DNA from: Halomonas sp. H10-9-1
GTDB lineage: Bacteria; Pseudomonadota; Gammaproteobacteria; Pseudomonadales; Halomonadaceae
Length of the DNA: 64,000 bases
Assembly (NCBI RefSeq): GCF_040147005.1
Contig: NZ_JAMSHO010000001.1
Location: 1,302,001 to 1,366,000, forward strand
Direction of reading: 5' to 3'
Positions within the stretch are counted from its first letter, which is position 1; the number at the start of each line of letters is the position of its first letter. The position numbers and the translations under genes were made by a program. The notes under the pieces were generated by a model, which was not told the DNA's origin, did no database searches, and saw only the letters and a program-made list of their open reading frames with translations. This document shows, one piece after another, positions 1 to 8,469 of the stretch.

Positions 1-219
1 AACCAGAAGGGCTCTCTTTACACCACGCGGCCCAGCCTCAACGGCTATGCCGACACCCGCGAGCGCCTGGAGGCGATGGCTGGCGAGCTGTTCGCGATGC
101 TCGAGAGCGGCAAGGTGACGGTCGATATCGCCCAGCGTTACCCGCTCGCCGAGGCGGGCAAGGCCCAGGACGCCCTGCAGGGCCGCCAGACCACCGGCTC
201 CACCATCCTGCTGCCCTGA
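1..219 (+). CDS. NADPH:quinone oxidoreductase (zinc-type MDR family), C-terminal part
   Basis: The window opens inside this gene; 72 codons remain before the TGA. The visible part contains an S-L-Y-x-T-R-P-S-L motif and a tail ending in LAEAGKAQDALQGRQTTGS, which is the usual C-terminus of Qor-type quinone reductases (the last strands of the catalytic domain and the A-x-x-A-Q-x-x-L-x-x-R-x-T-x-G closing motif). The family reduces quinones with NADPH in the cytoplasm. The N-terminal catalytic and Rossmann parts lie upstream of the window, so the exact member cannot be named with certainty. It converges on the regulator that follows, with 25 bases between the stops. Confidence 0.8.
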   Translation, partial: NQKGSLYTTRPSLNGYADTRERLEAMAGELFAMLESGKVTVDIAQRYPLAEAGKAQDALQGRQTTGSTILLP

Positions 220-244
220 TTCCTGGCTAAAGCGCGGGCGGTGC

Positions 245-1159
245 CTAGAGCGACTCGTTGAGCTCGTCGATTAGCCGCTCGCGCCGCCGCAGCGCGGCGA
301 GCCCCGCGTCGCCCAGCCGATTCGCCGCCTCGCAGAGCAGCCCCTCGGCCAGCAGCATGAAGGCACACATACTGTTGCTGAAGAAGAGGCTGTGGTCGGG
401 GACCGGGAAGGCGTGGTGCGCCACCCGGGCGAGCGGTGAGCCAAGGGAGTCGGTCAGGGCGATGACGCGGATGCCCTGGCGCGCCGCCACCTCCGCCGTG
501 GCCAGCACGCTGGGGGTGTAGGGAAAACAGCTCACCACCACCAGTACATCCCCCGCCTCGAGCTGGGCCAGCGCGTCGGCGACGCCGTGGCGCATGGCGT
601 CAAGCGGTGCGGCATCGGCACGCAGCATGCCCAGGCCGTAGGCGAGAAACGAGGCCAGCGAGGCGAACTGGCGCATGCCATGGACCCGCACGCGCTTCGC
701 CTCCACCAGCAGCCGCGCCGCCGCGCTGAAGGCCTCGCCGTCGATGCCTGCCACCGTGTCGGCGATATTGGCGCTCTCCTGGCGGCCCAGGCGGCCCAGC
801 CGGGCGAGGGCGTCGTCGTCCCCGTCGCTGTCCAGCAGGCGCGACACCTGATCGCTGTAGAAGCTCTTGCCCTCGGTGACATGGCGGCGAAACACCGCCT
901 GCAGGCCGGCGAAGCCGTCGAACCCTAGCCGCTGGGCCAAGCGCGACAGGGTCGAGGGGCTGACGCCCAGGCGCTCCGCCAGTTCGCTGATCGACGACAC
1001 CGCGGCCTGCTGGGGTGCTGTGACCATCGCCTCGAGCACCCGGCGCGAGCGCTTGCCCAAGCGCAACGCGCCCTCGCCCCGCTCGAGAGTGGCGAGCAGG
1101 CGTTCGAGGTCGTCGAGGGTGTCCGGTCGTGGCGGCGTGGGAGAGCTCATGAGGGGCAT
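245..1159 (-). CDS. RpiR/MurR-family transcriptional regulator (HTH + SIS)
   Basis: A 304-residue protein with an N-terminal helix-turn-helix around residues 50-95 (SELAERLGVSPSTLSRLAQR, then the RLGFDGFAGLQ turn typical of HTH_6) and a C-terminal SIS sugar-phosphate-binding domain around residues 140-270 (VRVHGMRQFASLASFLAYGLG; DVLVVVSCFPYTPSV). RpiR proteins sense phosphosugars or related metabolites and repress or activate adjacent catabolic genes. Start at residue 1 or at the Met four codons later cannot be decided; no strong ribosome site was seen. It is divergent from the class III aminotransferase, which is its likely target. Confidence 0.85.
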   Translation of the reverse strand: MPLMSSPTPPRPDTLDDLERLLATLERGEGALRLGKRSRRVLEAMVTAPQQAAVSSISELAERLGVSPSTLSRLAQRLGFDGFAGLQAVFRRHVTEGKSFYSDQVSRLLDSDGDDDALARLGRLGRQESANIADTVAGIDGEAFSAAARLLVEAKRVRVHGMRQFASLASFLAYGLGMLRADAAPLDAMRHGVADALAQLEAGDVLVVVSCFPYTPSVLATAEVAARQGIRVIALTDSLGSPLARVAHHAFPVPDHSLFFSNSMCAFMLLAEGLLCEAANRLGDAGLAALRRRERLIDELNESL

Positions 1160-1291
1160 CGGCGGCAGTGATCGAGGCGCGCATTGTAGCCTTCGTCGCC
1201 CCCGGCGTCAGGCGTGGTCGAATCTGTTTGCAAATATATTTCCGTTTTATAAGAATGGTTGTTGTCTTTGCATATCCGTCGAGAGGATCGC
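1160..1291. promoter_or_regulatory. Divergent promoter region, RpiR regulator / aminotransferase
   Basis: The 132-base gap between the divergent genes contains the only AT-rich patch nearby (about 1225-1256), with a perfect AAATATATTT palindrome at 1232-1241 and a TATAAG -10-like hexamer just downstream. This is where an RpiR-type operator and the aminotransferase promoter would be expected. The assignment is from position and composition only. Confidence 0.35.
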
Positions 1292-2620
1292 ATGAGCCAC
1301 GTCTTCCACCGCCACCTGACGCACGCCTACCCGACCGCCGTGGGTGGCGACGGGCCCTACCTGATCGACGCCCAGGGCAAGCGCTACCTGGATGCCTGCG
1401 GCGGGGCCGCGGTCTCCTGCCTGGGCCACAGCGATGCCGAGGTGATCGAGGCGGTGCGTGACCAGGTCGGCCGGCTCGCCTATGCCCACAGCTCCTTCTT
1501 CACCACCGCGCCGATGGAGGCGCTGGCCGACTTCCTGGTCGAGCGGGCGCCGGCGGGCCTCTCCTCGGTCTACTTCGTCTCCGGCGGCTCCGAGGCGGTG
1601 GAGGCGGCCCTCAAGCTGGCGCGCCAGTACTTCATCGAGCGCGGCGAGCCCCAGCGCAGGCACCTGATCGCCCGGCGCCAGAGCTATCACGGCAACACCC
1701 TCGGGGCGCTCGCCACCGGCGGCAACGCCTGGCGCCGGCAGCAGTTCGAGCCACTGCTGGTCGAGGTGAGCCACGTCAGCCCCTGCTACGCCTATCGCGA
1801 CCAGGCCCCCGGCGAGACCCCGGAAGCCTACGGCGAGCGCCTGGCCGCGGAGCTCGAGGCCGAGATCCAGCGCCTGGGGCCACAGAGCGTGATGGCCTTC
1901 GTTGCCGAGCCGGTGGTCGGCGCGACCCTGGGTGCGGTGCCCGCGGTGCCGGGCTACTTCAGGCGGGTGCGCGAGATCTGCGATCGCCACGGCATCCTGC
2001 TGATCCTCGACGAGGTGATGTGCGGCATGGGGCGCACCGGCACCCTCTTCGCCGCCGAGCAGGAGGGCGTGACCGCCGACCTGGTGACCGTCGCCAAGGG
2101 CCTCGGGGCCGGCTACCAGCCGATCGGCGCGACCCTGGTCAGCGAGCGCATCCGCGCGGCCATCGCCGAGGGCTCGGGCTTCTTCCAGCACGGCCACACC
2201 TACATCGGCCACGCCACCGCCTGCGCCGCCGCCCTGGCGGTGCAGCGCGCCATCGAGGAGCGCGGGCTGCTCGAGCGGGTCGTGCGCCTGGGCGAGGGGC
2301 TCCAGCAGCGCCTCGAGGCACGCTTCGCAGAGCATCCCCACGTCGGCGACATCCGCGGCCGGGGGCTCTTCCGTGGGCTCGAGCTGGTCGCCGAGCGCGA
2401 CGCCAAGACGCCCTTCGACCCCGCGCGCAAGCTGCATGCGGCGGTCAAGCGCGCCGCCATGGATGAGGGCCTGATGTGCTATCCGATGGGCGGCACCCTG
2501 GACGGCCGCCGCGGCGACCACATCCTGCTGGCCCCGCCCTTCATCCTCGACGATGTCCAGCTCGATGAGATCGTCGACAAGCTCGACGCCGCCCTGGCGC
2601 GCGTCCTCACCCACTCGTAA
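1292..2620 (+). CDS. Class III PLP-dependent aminotransferase (aspartate aminotransferase family)
   Basis: A 442-residue aminotransferase of the ornithine/omega-amino-acid type. The start MSHVFHRHL is chosen because GAGAGGA lies seven bases before the ATG and the family normally begins this way; an upstream ATG at 1259 in the same frame lacks a site. The PLP-binding lysine is K269 (TVAKGLGAGYQPIGA), preceded by LILDEVMCGMGRTG, whose Asp contacts the PLP nitrogen. HGHTYIGHATACAAALAVQ is the conserved segment after the lysine. Substrate is not evident; members act on taurine, beta-alanine, diamines or related amines with pyruvate or 2-oxoglutarate. Divergent from an RpiR regulator, suggesting inducible amino-compound catabolism. 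Confidence 0.88.
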   Translation: MSHVFHRHLTHAYPTAVGGDGPYLIDAQGKRYLDACGGAAVSCLGHSDAEVIEAVRDQVGRLAYAHSSFFTTAPMEALADFLVERAPAGLSSVYFVSGGSEAVEAALKLARQYFIERGEPQRRHLIARRQSYHGNTLGALATGGNAWRRQQFEPLLVEVSHVSPCYAYRDQAPGETPEAYGERLAAELEAEIQRLGPQSVMAFVAEPVVGATLGAVPAVPGYFRRVREICDRHGILLILDEVMCGMGRTGTLFAAEQEGVTADLVTVAKGLGAGYQPIGATLVSERIRAAIAEGSGFFQHGHTYIGHATACAAALAVQRAIEERGLLERVVRLGEGLQQRLEARFAEHPHVGDIRGRGLFRGLELVAERDAKTPFDPARKLHAAVKRAAMDEGLMCYPMGGTLDGRRGDHILLAPPFILDDVQLDEIVDKLDAALARVLTHS

Positions 2621-2719
2621 CGGCCGCTGTCGAGCGGCTTTCGCCTCGCCTCCGAAGGGCGCCTGCACACGAGCCTGCCCCTACCGCCATTGACCGACGC
2701 CCGCCTCACCACACGAGAG

Positions 2720-2848
2720 ATGGCGATGGCGCAACGCACCGAGCTCAAGGACTTCCTCGAGCTCGGTGCCGCCCTCCAGGGCGGGTGCCACAACGAGCCC
2801 GAGCACCTCGAGGCGGTCAACACCAGGCGGGAGAAGAGGGCGAAATAA
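2720..2848 (+). CDS. Possible small hypothetical protein (42 aa)
   Basis: A 42-codon frame (begins MAMAQRTELKDFLELG, ends TRREKRAK) fills the gap between the aminotransferase and the SLC13 permease. It has a GAGA-type weak ribosome site and codon use like its neighbours, but no recognised motif. It may be a small real gene or the remnant of a longer one; nothing else supports it. Confidence 0.25.
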   Translation: MAMAQRTELKDFLELGAALQGGCHNEPEHLEAVNTRREKRAK

Positions 2849-2911
2849 TCCTTGTCGCCATCCGTTTGCCTGGCGATGCTGGGGCCATCCGAACTCACAG
2901 GAGGTGAAGCG

Positions 2912-4831
2912 ATGGCCGACAGCACCCTGGTCTTCATCGTGCTCGGCGCGACCCTGGTCGCCTTCGTCTGGGGCCACTTCCGCTATGACCTGGTAGCGCT
3001 GGCGGCGCTGCTCGGCTCGGTGATGCTGGGCCTGGTGCCAGGCAATGAGGCCTTCCTGGGGTTCGGCCACCCGGCGGTGATCACCGTGGCTGCGGTGCTG
3101 GTGCTCAGCCGCGGCTTCGAGCACTCCGGGGTGGTGGACGTGATCGCCGACCAGGTACTCAAGGTGGGGGAGCGGCTCTTTCTGCAGCTGGCGGCGCTCA
3201 CCGGCACCGTGGTGGTGCTCTCCGGTTTCATGAACAACGTCGGGGCGCTGGCGCTGCTGCTGCCGGTGGCCATGCGCCTCGCCCGGGAGCACGATACCTC
3301 GCCGTCGCTGCTGCTGATGCCGCTGGCCTTCGGTTCGCTGCTGGGTGGGCTCACCACCCTGATCGGCACCCCGCCCAACATCATCATCGCCAGCTATCGC
3401 GGCGACGTCACCGGCGAGGGCTTCGGTCTGTTCAGCTTCACGCCGGTAGGGGCCACGGTGGCCGTGGCGGGCCTCGCCTTCATCCTGCTGATCGGCTGGC
3501 GGCTGGTCCCCCAGCGGGCCGGCAAGGCCTCCACGGAGGCGATGTTCGACACCGCCCACTACCTGGTGGAGCTGCGCGTCGGCGAGGAGTCGAAGGCCAA
3601 TGGCCTGAGCCTGCGTGAGCTGCAGCAGGAGTTGGAGGAGAGCATCCCGGTGCTGGCCGTGGTGCGCAACGACAAGCGCCGCGCCGGCCACGCCTTCTTC
3701 GGCACCCTCAGGGAGGGCGATATCCTGTTGCTGGAGGCCGGCCCCGAGGAGATGAAACTGCTGGAGGAGAAGGCGGGGCTGAGCCTGGGCCAGGACGCCG
3801 AAGAAGAGGAGCAGGAGGAGCAGGAGGAGCAGGAGGAGCAGGAAGAAGAGCAGGAAGAAGAGCAGGATGAGGCGAGGCGTCGCCGTGAGGATGCGACCGG
3901 GGAGCGGGCCGGGGACAGGGAGACGGACAAGGGCAAACGCAAGAAGAAGGAAGAGAAGCGCGGCGTGGACACCGAGGGGCTACAGCTGATGGAGGCGGTG
4001 GTGCGCAACGACTCCATGATGGTCAACCGCACCGTGACCCAGCTACGCCTCCATAACCAGTTCGGCCTGCACCTGGTGGCGGTGGCCCGGGACGGCGGCC
4101 GCCTCAAGCAGCGTCTGCGCGAGATCCGCTTCCGCCCGGGGGACGTGTTGCTGCTGCAGGGCGGCGAGAGCGAGCTCGCCGAGAGCCTGGCGACCCTGGG
4201 CTGCCTGCCGCTGGCCCGGCGCGAGCTCAGGCTCGGCCAGCCGCGCCTGCTGCTGGTGTCGCTGGCCATCTTCGCCGCCGCCATCCTGGCCATCCTCACC
4301 GGGATGCTGCCGGCGGCGGTGGCGCTGGCCACCGCCGCGCTGGTCTCGCTGCTGGTGGAAGTGCTGCCTCTGCGCGAGGGCTACCAGGCCATCGACGGGC
4401 CGGTGATCGTGCTGCTCGGCGCCATGATTCCGGTGGGGCAGGCGCTGGAGACCAGCGGTGGCGCCGCCCTGATCGCCGAGGCGATGCTCGCCTGGGGCAG
4501 CGAGTGGCCGGTGGTGATCACCCTGACCGGCCTCTTCGTGATCACCATGATGCTCTCCGACGTGGTCAACAACGCCGCGGCGGCGGTGCTGATGGCGCCC
4601 ATTGCCGCGAGCCTGGCCAATGGCTTCGGGGTCTCGCTGGACCCCTTCCTGATGGCGGTGGCGATCAGTGCCTCCTGTGCCTTCCTGACGCCCATTGGCC
4701 ACCAGTCCAACACCCTGGTGATGGGCCCCGGCGGCTACCGCTTCGGCGACTACTGGCGCATGGGGCTGCCCCTGGAGGGGGTGATCACCCTGGTGGCGAT
4801 CCCCATGATCCTGCTGGTGTGGCCGCTATAA
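2912..4831 (+). CDS. SLC13/ArsB-superfamily permease with two RCK_C (TrkA-C) domains
   Basis: A 639-residue inner-membrane transporter. About six N-terminal membrane segments (residues 1-200, with FMNNVGALALLLPVA and GTPPNIIIASY loops typical of DASS/ion-transporter carriers) are followed by two cytoplasmic TrkA-C domains (about 205-290 and 365-445) and a second membrane half (about 455-639; DVVNNAAAAVLMAPIA). This architecture is standard for SLC13-family permeases, usually annotated as sulfate or other anion carriers. The start at 2912 is fixed by GGAGGTG eight bases upstream. Unusual: the linker between the two RCK_C domains is a long Glu/Gln-rich run encoded by an imperfect 9-bp tandem repeat (about 3801-3870), followed by a basic Lys/Arg stretch. 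Substrate unknown. Confidence 0.88.
   Translation: MADSTLVFIVLGATLVAFVWGHFRYDLVALAALLGSVMLGLVPGNEAFLGFGHPAVITVAAVLVLSRGFEHSGVVDVIADQVLKVGERLFLQLAALTGTVVVLSGFMNNVGALALLLPVAMRLAREHDTSPSLLLMPLAFGSLLGGLTTLIGTPPNIIIASYRGDVTGEGFGLFSFTPVGATVAVAGLAFILLIGWRLVPQRAGKASTEAMFDTAHYLVELRVGEESKANGLSLRELQQELEESIPVLAVVRNDKRRAGHAFFGTLREGDILLLEAGPEEMKLLEEKAGLSLGQDAEEEEQEEQEEQEEQEEEQEEEQDEARRRREDATGERAGDRETDKGKRKKKEEKRGVDTEGLQLMEAVVRNDSMMVNRTVTQLRLHNQFGLHLVAVARDGGRLKQRLREIRFRPGDVLLLQGGESELAESLATLGCLPLARRELRLGQPRLLLVSLAIFAAAILAILTGMLPAAVALATAALVSLLVEVLPLREGYQAIDGPVIVLLGAMIPVGQALETSGGAALIAEAMLAWGSEWPVVITLTGLFVITMMLSDVVNNAAAAVLMAPIAASLANGFGVSLDPFLMAVAISASCAFLTPIGHQSNTLVMGPGGYRFGDYWRMGLPLEGVITLVAIPMILLVWPL
3801..3870 (+). 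repeat. Tandem 9-bp coding repeat (Glu/Gln-rich linker)
   Basis: Imperfect repeats of GAGCAGGAG-type units encode E-E-Q-E-E-Q runs within the permease, between its two RCK_C domains. Slippage in such repeats can change linker length without a frameshift because the unit is nine bases. Confidence 0.75.
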
Positions 4832-4855
4832 AGCGGTGCCAGGGTACGAGAGGCG

Positions 4856-4949
4856 CCGGGGAAAGGACGTAGAGGGGGCCTATGTCAGGGATGGCATCGG
4901 TAGCGTACAGGGAGGTATTCACAGCGCCCCCTCGTAGGCCTTTCGCCGG
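4856..4949. repeat. Structured intergenic repeat, copy A
   Basis: A 94-bp element downstream of the permease. Outer arms CCGGGGAAAGG (4856-4866) and CCTTTCGCCGG (4939-4949) pair with one mismatch; inner arms GAGGGGGC (4872-4879) and GCCCCCTC (4926-4933) pair perfectly; a small hairpin ATGTCA/TGGCAT (4882-4887 with 4892-4897) sits in the loop. The loop CAGGGATGGCATCGGTAGCG is nearly the same as in the copy at 17483-17577, whereas the stems differ but still pair. No open frame of note runs through it. Confidence 0.75.
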
Positions 4950-4984
4950 AATAGCCTCGAGTCATGCTTTGGGGGACGCACAAC

Positions 4985-5003
4985 CCCCGGCACCTGGCCG
5001 GGG
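4985..5003 (-). terminator. Possible transcription terminator of fadE
   Basis: A CCCCGGC-acctg-GCCGGGG hairpin lies about 35 bases beyond the fadE stop on its strand. On that strand it is followed by only a short T-containing tract, so it is a weak intrinsic terminator candidate. Confidence 0.35.
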
Positions 5004-5038
5004 CGTGGGGATGGTGGGGATGGCGAGGATGAGAGCCG

Positions 5039-7486
5039 TCAGGCGCCGTGGTGGCGCAGCACCTTGGACTTGTCGGTGACGAAGGCGTCGTACTCGAAGT
5101 CGTCCACGGTGAGCAGCTCCAGCACCTGGGCCTCCCGCTCGCGCATGAAGGCGGCGTCGTCTGCCGAGACCAGCCCGGCGGCGAGCGCGGCCTCCACCCG
5201 CTGCTCGGGGTGCAGGGCCGCCGCGGGCAGCTCCCCTTTCGCATAGGCCTTGTTGACGGTGCGGTAGAGGGCCTCGGCGCGCTCCTGGGAGGCCAGCAGG
5301 GTGTTGTAGCGAGCCAGGAAGTTGGGCTGGCTGCCGTCGTCGACGCTCCAGGTGTTGGCCAGCAGCTTGGCGCGCAGGGGGCTGTCCCGCGAGACCGCCT
5401 GGGCGATGGTCCGGGCCAAGTCGTCATGGGGACGCTTGAAGCGTCGGCCCCGCGGCATCACCACCCGGCGCAACACGCCGGCCAGGGCGCGGTTGGGCAG
5501 GTTGTCGAACAGCTCGTCCAGGGCCTGCTCGGCGCGCCCCAGCAGGAATTGGCAACTGTAGTGGAGGAGCGCCGCCTCGTCCTCGACCTTGTCGCCCTCG
5601 TGCCACTGCTTGATCACCATGGAGGCGAGATAGAGGTTCGCGAGCACATCGCCCAGCCGCGCCGAGAGCATCTCGCGCAGCTTGAGGGTGGCGCCGAGGC
5701 TCGCCATGGCGGCGTCGGCACACAGCCCGAAGCCGGCCGAGAGGCGGGCGATCTCCTGGGCGTAGCGCCCGGCCTCGGCGTCGAAGGGCACTGCCGGCTT
5801 GCCGATCCCCAGCCCCAGGGTGAAGGCCCGGGCGGCGTTGCCGAAGATCAGGCCGGCATGCCCGAAGAAGGCGCGGTCGAAGGCCTGGAGGTCGTCGGCG
5901 TCCTTGGCGGCCAGCTCCTCGAGTACGTAGGGATGGCAGCGGATGGCGCCCTGACCGAAGATCATCAGGTTACGGGTCATGATGTTGGCGCCCTCCACGG
6001 TGATCGCCACCGGGTTGGCGCTATAGCCGATCCCCAGATAGTTGCGCGGGCCCAGGGTCACCGCCTTGCCGCCATGGATATCCATGGCATCGCCGAGGAT
6101 CACCCGCTGAAACTCGGTGAGCTGGCTCTTGAGGATCGCCGAGGGCACCGCCGGCTTCTCGCCGTGATCGATGGTGTTGGCGGTCTGGTAGACCGCGGCC
6201 TGGGCGATATAGCCCAGTGCCGTCATGCGGGCCAGCGGCTCCTGTACGCCCTCCATCTCGGCCACGGGCACATTGAACTGACGACGGATGCGGGCGAAGC
6301 CACCGCTCCAGCCGATGGCGTAACGCGCGGTGCCGGTGGCACCGGAAGGCAGGGTGATACAGCGACCCACCGAGAGGCACTCCACCAGCATGCGCCAGCC
6401 CTGGCCGATCATCGTCTCGCCGCCGATGATGGTGGAGAGCGGCACGAACACATCCTTGCCGCGGATCGGACCATTCAGGAAGGGGCTGCCGATGGGGTGA
6501 TGCCGGCGGCCGATCTCCATGCCCTCGGTATCGCGAGGGATCAGTGCCAGGGTGATGCCGCGATCCTCTTCCTCGCCGAGCAGATGGTCCGGGTCGAAGA
6601 GGCGGAAGGCCAGGCCCACCACGGTGGCGATGGGTGCCAGGGTGATCCAGCGCTTCTCGAAGTTGAGGCGCAGGCCGATCACCTCCTCGCCATCGATCAC
6701 CTGCTTGCAGACCACGCCGGTATCGGGCAGCGAGGTCGCATCACTGCCGGCGCGAGGGCCGGTCAGGCCGAAGCAGGGTATCTCGCGGCCGTCGGCCAGG
6801 CGGGGCAGGTAGTGGTTCTTCTGCTCGTCGGTGCCGTACTTCAGCAGCAGCTCACCCGGCCCAAGGGAGTTGGGCACGCCAACGGTGACCATCAGGGTCT
6901 CGTTGATCGACAGCTTCTGCAGCACCAGCGACTGGGCCTTGGCCGAGAAGCCGAGGCCGCCGTACTCCTTGGGAATGATCATCCCGAAGTAGCGCTCCTG
7001 CTTGAGGTGATCCCACAGCGCCTGGGGCAGGTCGGCCCGCTCCTTGGCGATATCCCAGGCATTGCACATGCCGGCGGCCACGGAGCACTGATTGTCGAGG
7101 AAGGCCTGCTCCTCCTCACTCAGCCCCTCGTCGGTGTAGTCGAGCAGGGCCTGCCAGTTCGGCTTGCCGGTGAAGAGCTCGCCGTCCCAGGCGACGCTAC
7201 CGGCCTCCAGCGCCACACGCTCGGTCTCGGAGACCCTGGGCGAGACCTTCTTGAACATGGTGAACAGGCGAGGGGTCAGCCACTTGCCGCGCAGGGCCGG
7301 CAGCCCGGCGGCGGCCACGCCAGCGGCGCCAAGCAGCAGCAGGATGCCGAGCACGGGGGAGGCGGCCAGCAGGCTTATCAGGCCGATGACGGCGAGCACC
7401 GCCAGGGCGGGCAGGGCGCCAGCCTCCCGGCGCATCACCGCGAGCAGGCCGATGATGGCCGCGAGCAGCAAGATCAGGGTGAACAT
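5039..7486 (-). CDS. fadE: Acyl-CoA dehydrogenase FadE
   Basis: An 815-residue protein, the same length as E. coli FadE (about 814). Two or three N-terminal hydrophobic segments (residues 1-75) anchor it, followed by a dehydrogenase core: N-terminal helical domain (FGMIIPKEYGGLGFSAKAQS), middle beta domain (CFGLTGPRAGSDATSLPDTG; KRWITLAPIATVVGLAFRL) and flavin-binding C-terminal helices (DAMDIHGGKAVTLGPRNYLG), then the FadE-specific C-terminal extension. It catalyses the first, FAD-dependent step of fatty-acid beta-oxidation. A GGAG site precedes the ATG. A near-perfect palindrome overlaps its predicted promoter, suggesting PsrA/FadR-type repression. Confident from length and motif order. Confidence 0.95.
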   Translation of the reverse strand: MFTLILLLAAIIGLLAVMRREAGALPALAVLAVIGLISLLAASPVLGILLLLGAAGVAAAGLPALRGKWLTPRLFTMFKKVSPRVSETERVALEAGSVAWDGELFTGKPNWQALLDYTDEGLSEEEQAFLDNQCSVAAGMCNAWDIAKERADLPQALWDHLKQERYFGMIIPKEYGGLGFSAKAQSLVLQKLSINETLMVTVGVPNSLGPGELLLKYGTDEQKNHYLPRLADGREIPCFGLTGPRAGSDATSLPDTGVVCKQVIDGEEVIGLRLNFEKRWITLAPIATVVGLAFRLFDPDHLLGEEEDRGITLALIPRDTEGMEIGRRHHPIGSPFLNGPIRGKDVFVPLSTIIGGETMIGQGWRMLVECLSVGRCITLPSGATGTARYAIGWSGGFARIRRQFNVPVAEMEGVQEPLARMTALGYIAQAAVYQTANTIDHGEKPAVPSAILKSQLTEFQRVILGDAMDIHGGKAVTLGPRNYLGIGYSANPVAITVEGANIMTRNLMIFGQGAIRCHPYVLEELAAKDADDLQAFDRAFFGHAGLIFGNAARAFTLGLGIGKPAVPFDAEAGRYAQEIARLSAGFGLCADAAMASLGATLKLREMLSARLGDVLANLYLASMVIKQWHEGDKVEDEAALLHYSCQFLLGRAEQALDELFDNLPNRALAGVLRRVVMPRGRRFKRPHDDLARTIAQAVSRDSPLRAKLLANTWSVDDGSQPNFLARYNTLLASQERAEALYRTVNKAYAKGELPAAALHPEQRVEAALAAGLVSADDAAFMREREAQVLELLTVDDFEYDAFVTDKSKVLRHHGA

Positions 7487-7505
7487 GGGACGTCTCCAGG
7501 GGGCG

Positions 7506-7533
7506 ATGATAGAGATTCGAACATTTGTTTGAA
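7506..7533 (-). promoter_or_regulatory. fadE promoter with overlapping PsrA-like operator
   Basis: On the fadE strand, TTCAAA (7528-7533) and TATCAT (7506-7511) are separated by 16 bases. The palindrome TTCGAAC-ATTT-GTTTGAA (7516-7533) covers the -35 box and spacer; it is CAAAC-N4-GTTCG on the fadE strand, one mismatch from the CAAAC-N4-GTTTG form reported for the fatty-acid regulator PsrA. No regulator gene is in the window, so the identity is inference. Confidence 0.5.
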
Positions 7534-7543
7534 TTCTTTCAGA

Positions 7544-7732
7544 CTAGCCCACATCGCTGCGACTGGCCAGTGCCGTCATGCCAAGTCCGACTGCCTCGCG
7601 CAGCCGCAGGCCGTCGATCACTGCCGCCAGGGTGTGCGAGGCCAGGCCGCCTCCATCGATGACCGCCCCCGCGGTGGCTTCGTCGAGGAGTGCACCAACG
7701 TCGGGCTTGCCAAGCGGCGTGCCCGTGTGCAT
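7544..7732 (-). CDS. Doubtful small hypothetical protein (62 aa)
   Basis: A 62-codon frame upstream of fadE, starting MHTGTPLGKPDVGALLDEA, with GGAG seven bases before the ATG. It has no recognised motif. The start codon coincides with the -10 hexamer of the predicted tRNA-Met promoter on the other strand, which weakens the case for a real gene. Listed only as a possibility. Confidence 0.25.
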   Translation of the reverse strand: MHTGTPLGKPDVGALLDEATAGAVIDGGGLASHTLAAVIDGLRLREAVGLGMTALASRSDVG

Positions 7733-7735
7733 AAT
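7707..7735 (+). promoter_or_regulatory. Predicted promoter of tRNA-Met
   Basis: TTGCCA (7707-7712), a 17-base spacer and CATAAT (7730-7735) precede the tRNA by about 40 bases, with a GC-containing discriminator after the -10 box as expected for stable-RNA promoters. Confidence 0.5.
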
Positions 7736-7777
7736 GCGTCTCCATTGCTCGGCCAGGGTCGGGCAATCTTGTGAAAA

Positions 7778-7854
7778 GGCTACGTAGCTCAGCTGGTTAG
7801 AGCACATCACTCATAATGATGGGGTCCCCTGTTCGAATCAGGGCGTAGCCACCA
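7778..7854 (+). tRNA. tRNA-Met (CAT), elongator
   Basis: A 77-nt cloverleaf with acceptor GGCTACG/CGTAGCC, anticodon loop CTCATAA and encoded CCA. The body closely matches E. coli elongator tRNA-Met rather than initiator or tRNA-Ile2. An identical copy lies on the other strand at 12028-12104. Confidence 0.95.
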
Positions 7855-7937
7855 GGATTTATTCAGCGCCCGCCCGGCATCGCCAGGCGGGCGCTGTGCG
7901 TATAGGCGGCAGCAGACACGGATCATCGCGGATGTCC

Positions 7938-7965
7938 TTGACCTTGTCGGGCGGATCCGTATACT
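7938..7965 (+). promoter_or_regulatory. Predicted promoter of the tRNA-Asn cluster
   Basis: TTGACC (7938-7943), a 16-base spacer, TATACT (7960-7965) and a GC-rich discriminator (ACGCCCCG) precede the first tRNA-Asn by 21 bases, as in growth-rate-controlled stable-RNA promoters. Confidence 0.65.
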
Positions 7966-7986
7966 ACGCCCCGTGTTCGACGCCGT

Positions 7987-8062
<76 letters not shown>

Positions 8063-8096
8063 ACACGGCGCCAGTAACACAACGATACGGCGTGAT

Positions 8097-8172
<76 letters not shown>

Positions 8173-8200
8173 ACCGCCCGTCATCGTCACCTCAGGTCAT

Positions 8201-8276
<76 letters not shown>

Positions 8277-8411
8277 TCTCTTCCTTGTACTGATCCCTCT
8301 TTCGTCTCGCGCTGATCGCGTAGCCTGAATCCCCGCTCCGGCCCTGGTCCCGGAATTTTCGTGTGCCTGCCGTTGTCGGTAGCGACACCCTGTCGCTGAC
8401 GCAGCGTCCAC

Positions 8412-8445
8412 GAAAAAGGCCGCCGCCCGGAAGGGGCGACGGCCT
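8412..8445 (-). terminator. Rho-independent terminator of prc
   Basis: On the prc strand, a GC-rich hairpin (about 11 base pairs, one mismatch, short TTCC loop) is followed directly by TTTTTCG. It begins about 25 bases past the prc stop, the normal spacing for an intrinsic terminator. Confidence 0.8.
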
Positions 8446-8469
8446 GCTGTGGTGCGGGAAGAGGCGACG

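Noticed and set aside
2681..3691. Long minus-strand frame opposite the SLC13 permease
   Set aside because: His/Gln/Arg-rich translation without domains; the plus strand carries the real gene with motifs and a ribosome site.
5048..7774. A 908-codon open frame antisense to fadE
   Set aside because: It is a composition shadow: His/Gly/Arg-rich, no motif, no ribosome site, and lies wholly over a convincing fadE.
7778..7854. tRNA-Ile2 (CAT, lysidine-modified) or initiator tRNA-Met
   Set aside because: The GGCTACG acceptor and body match elongator tRNA-Met; initiator features (unpaired 1-72, GC-rich anticodon stem) and Ile2 body are absent.
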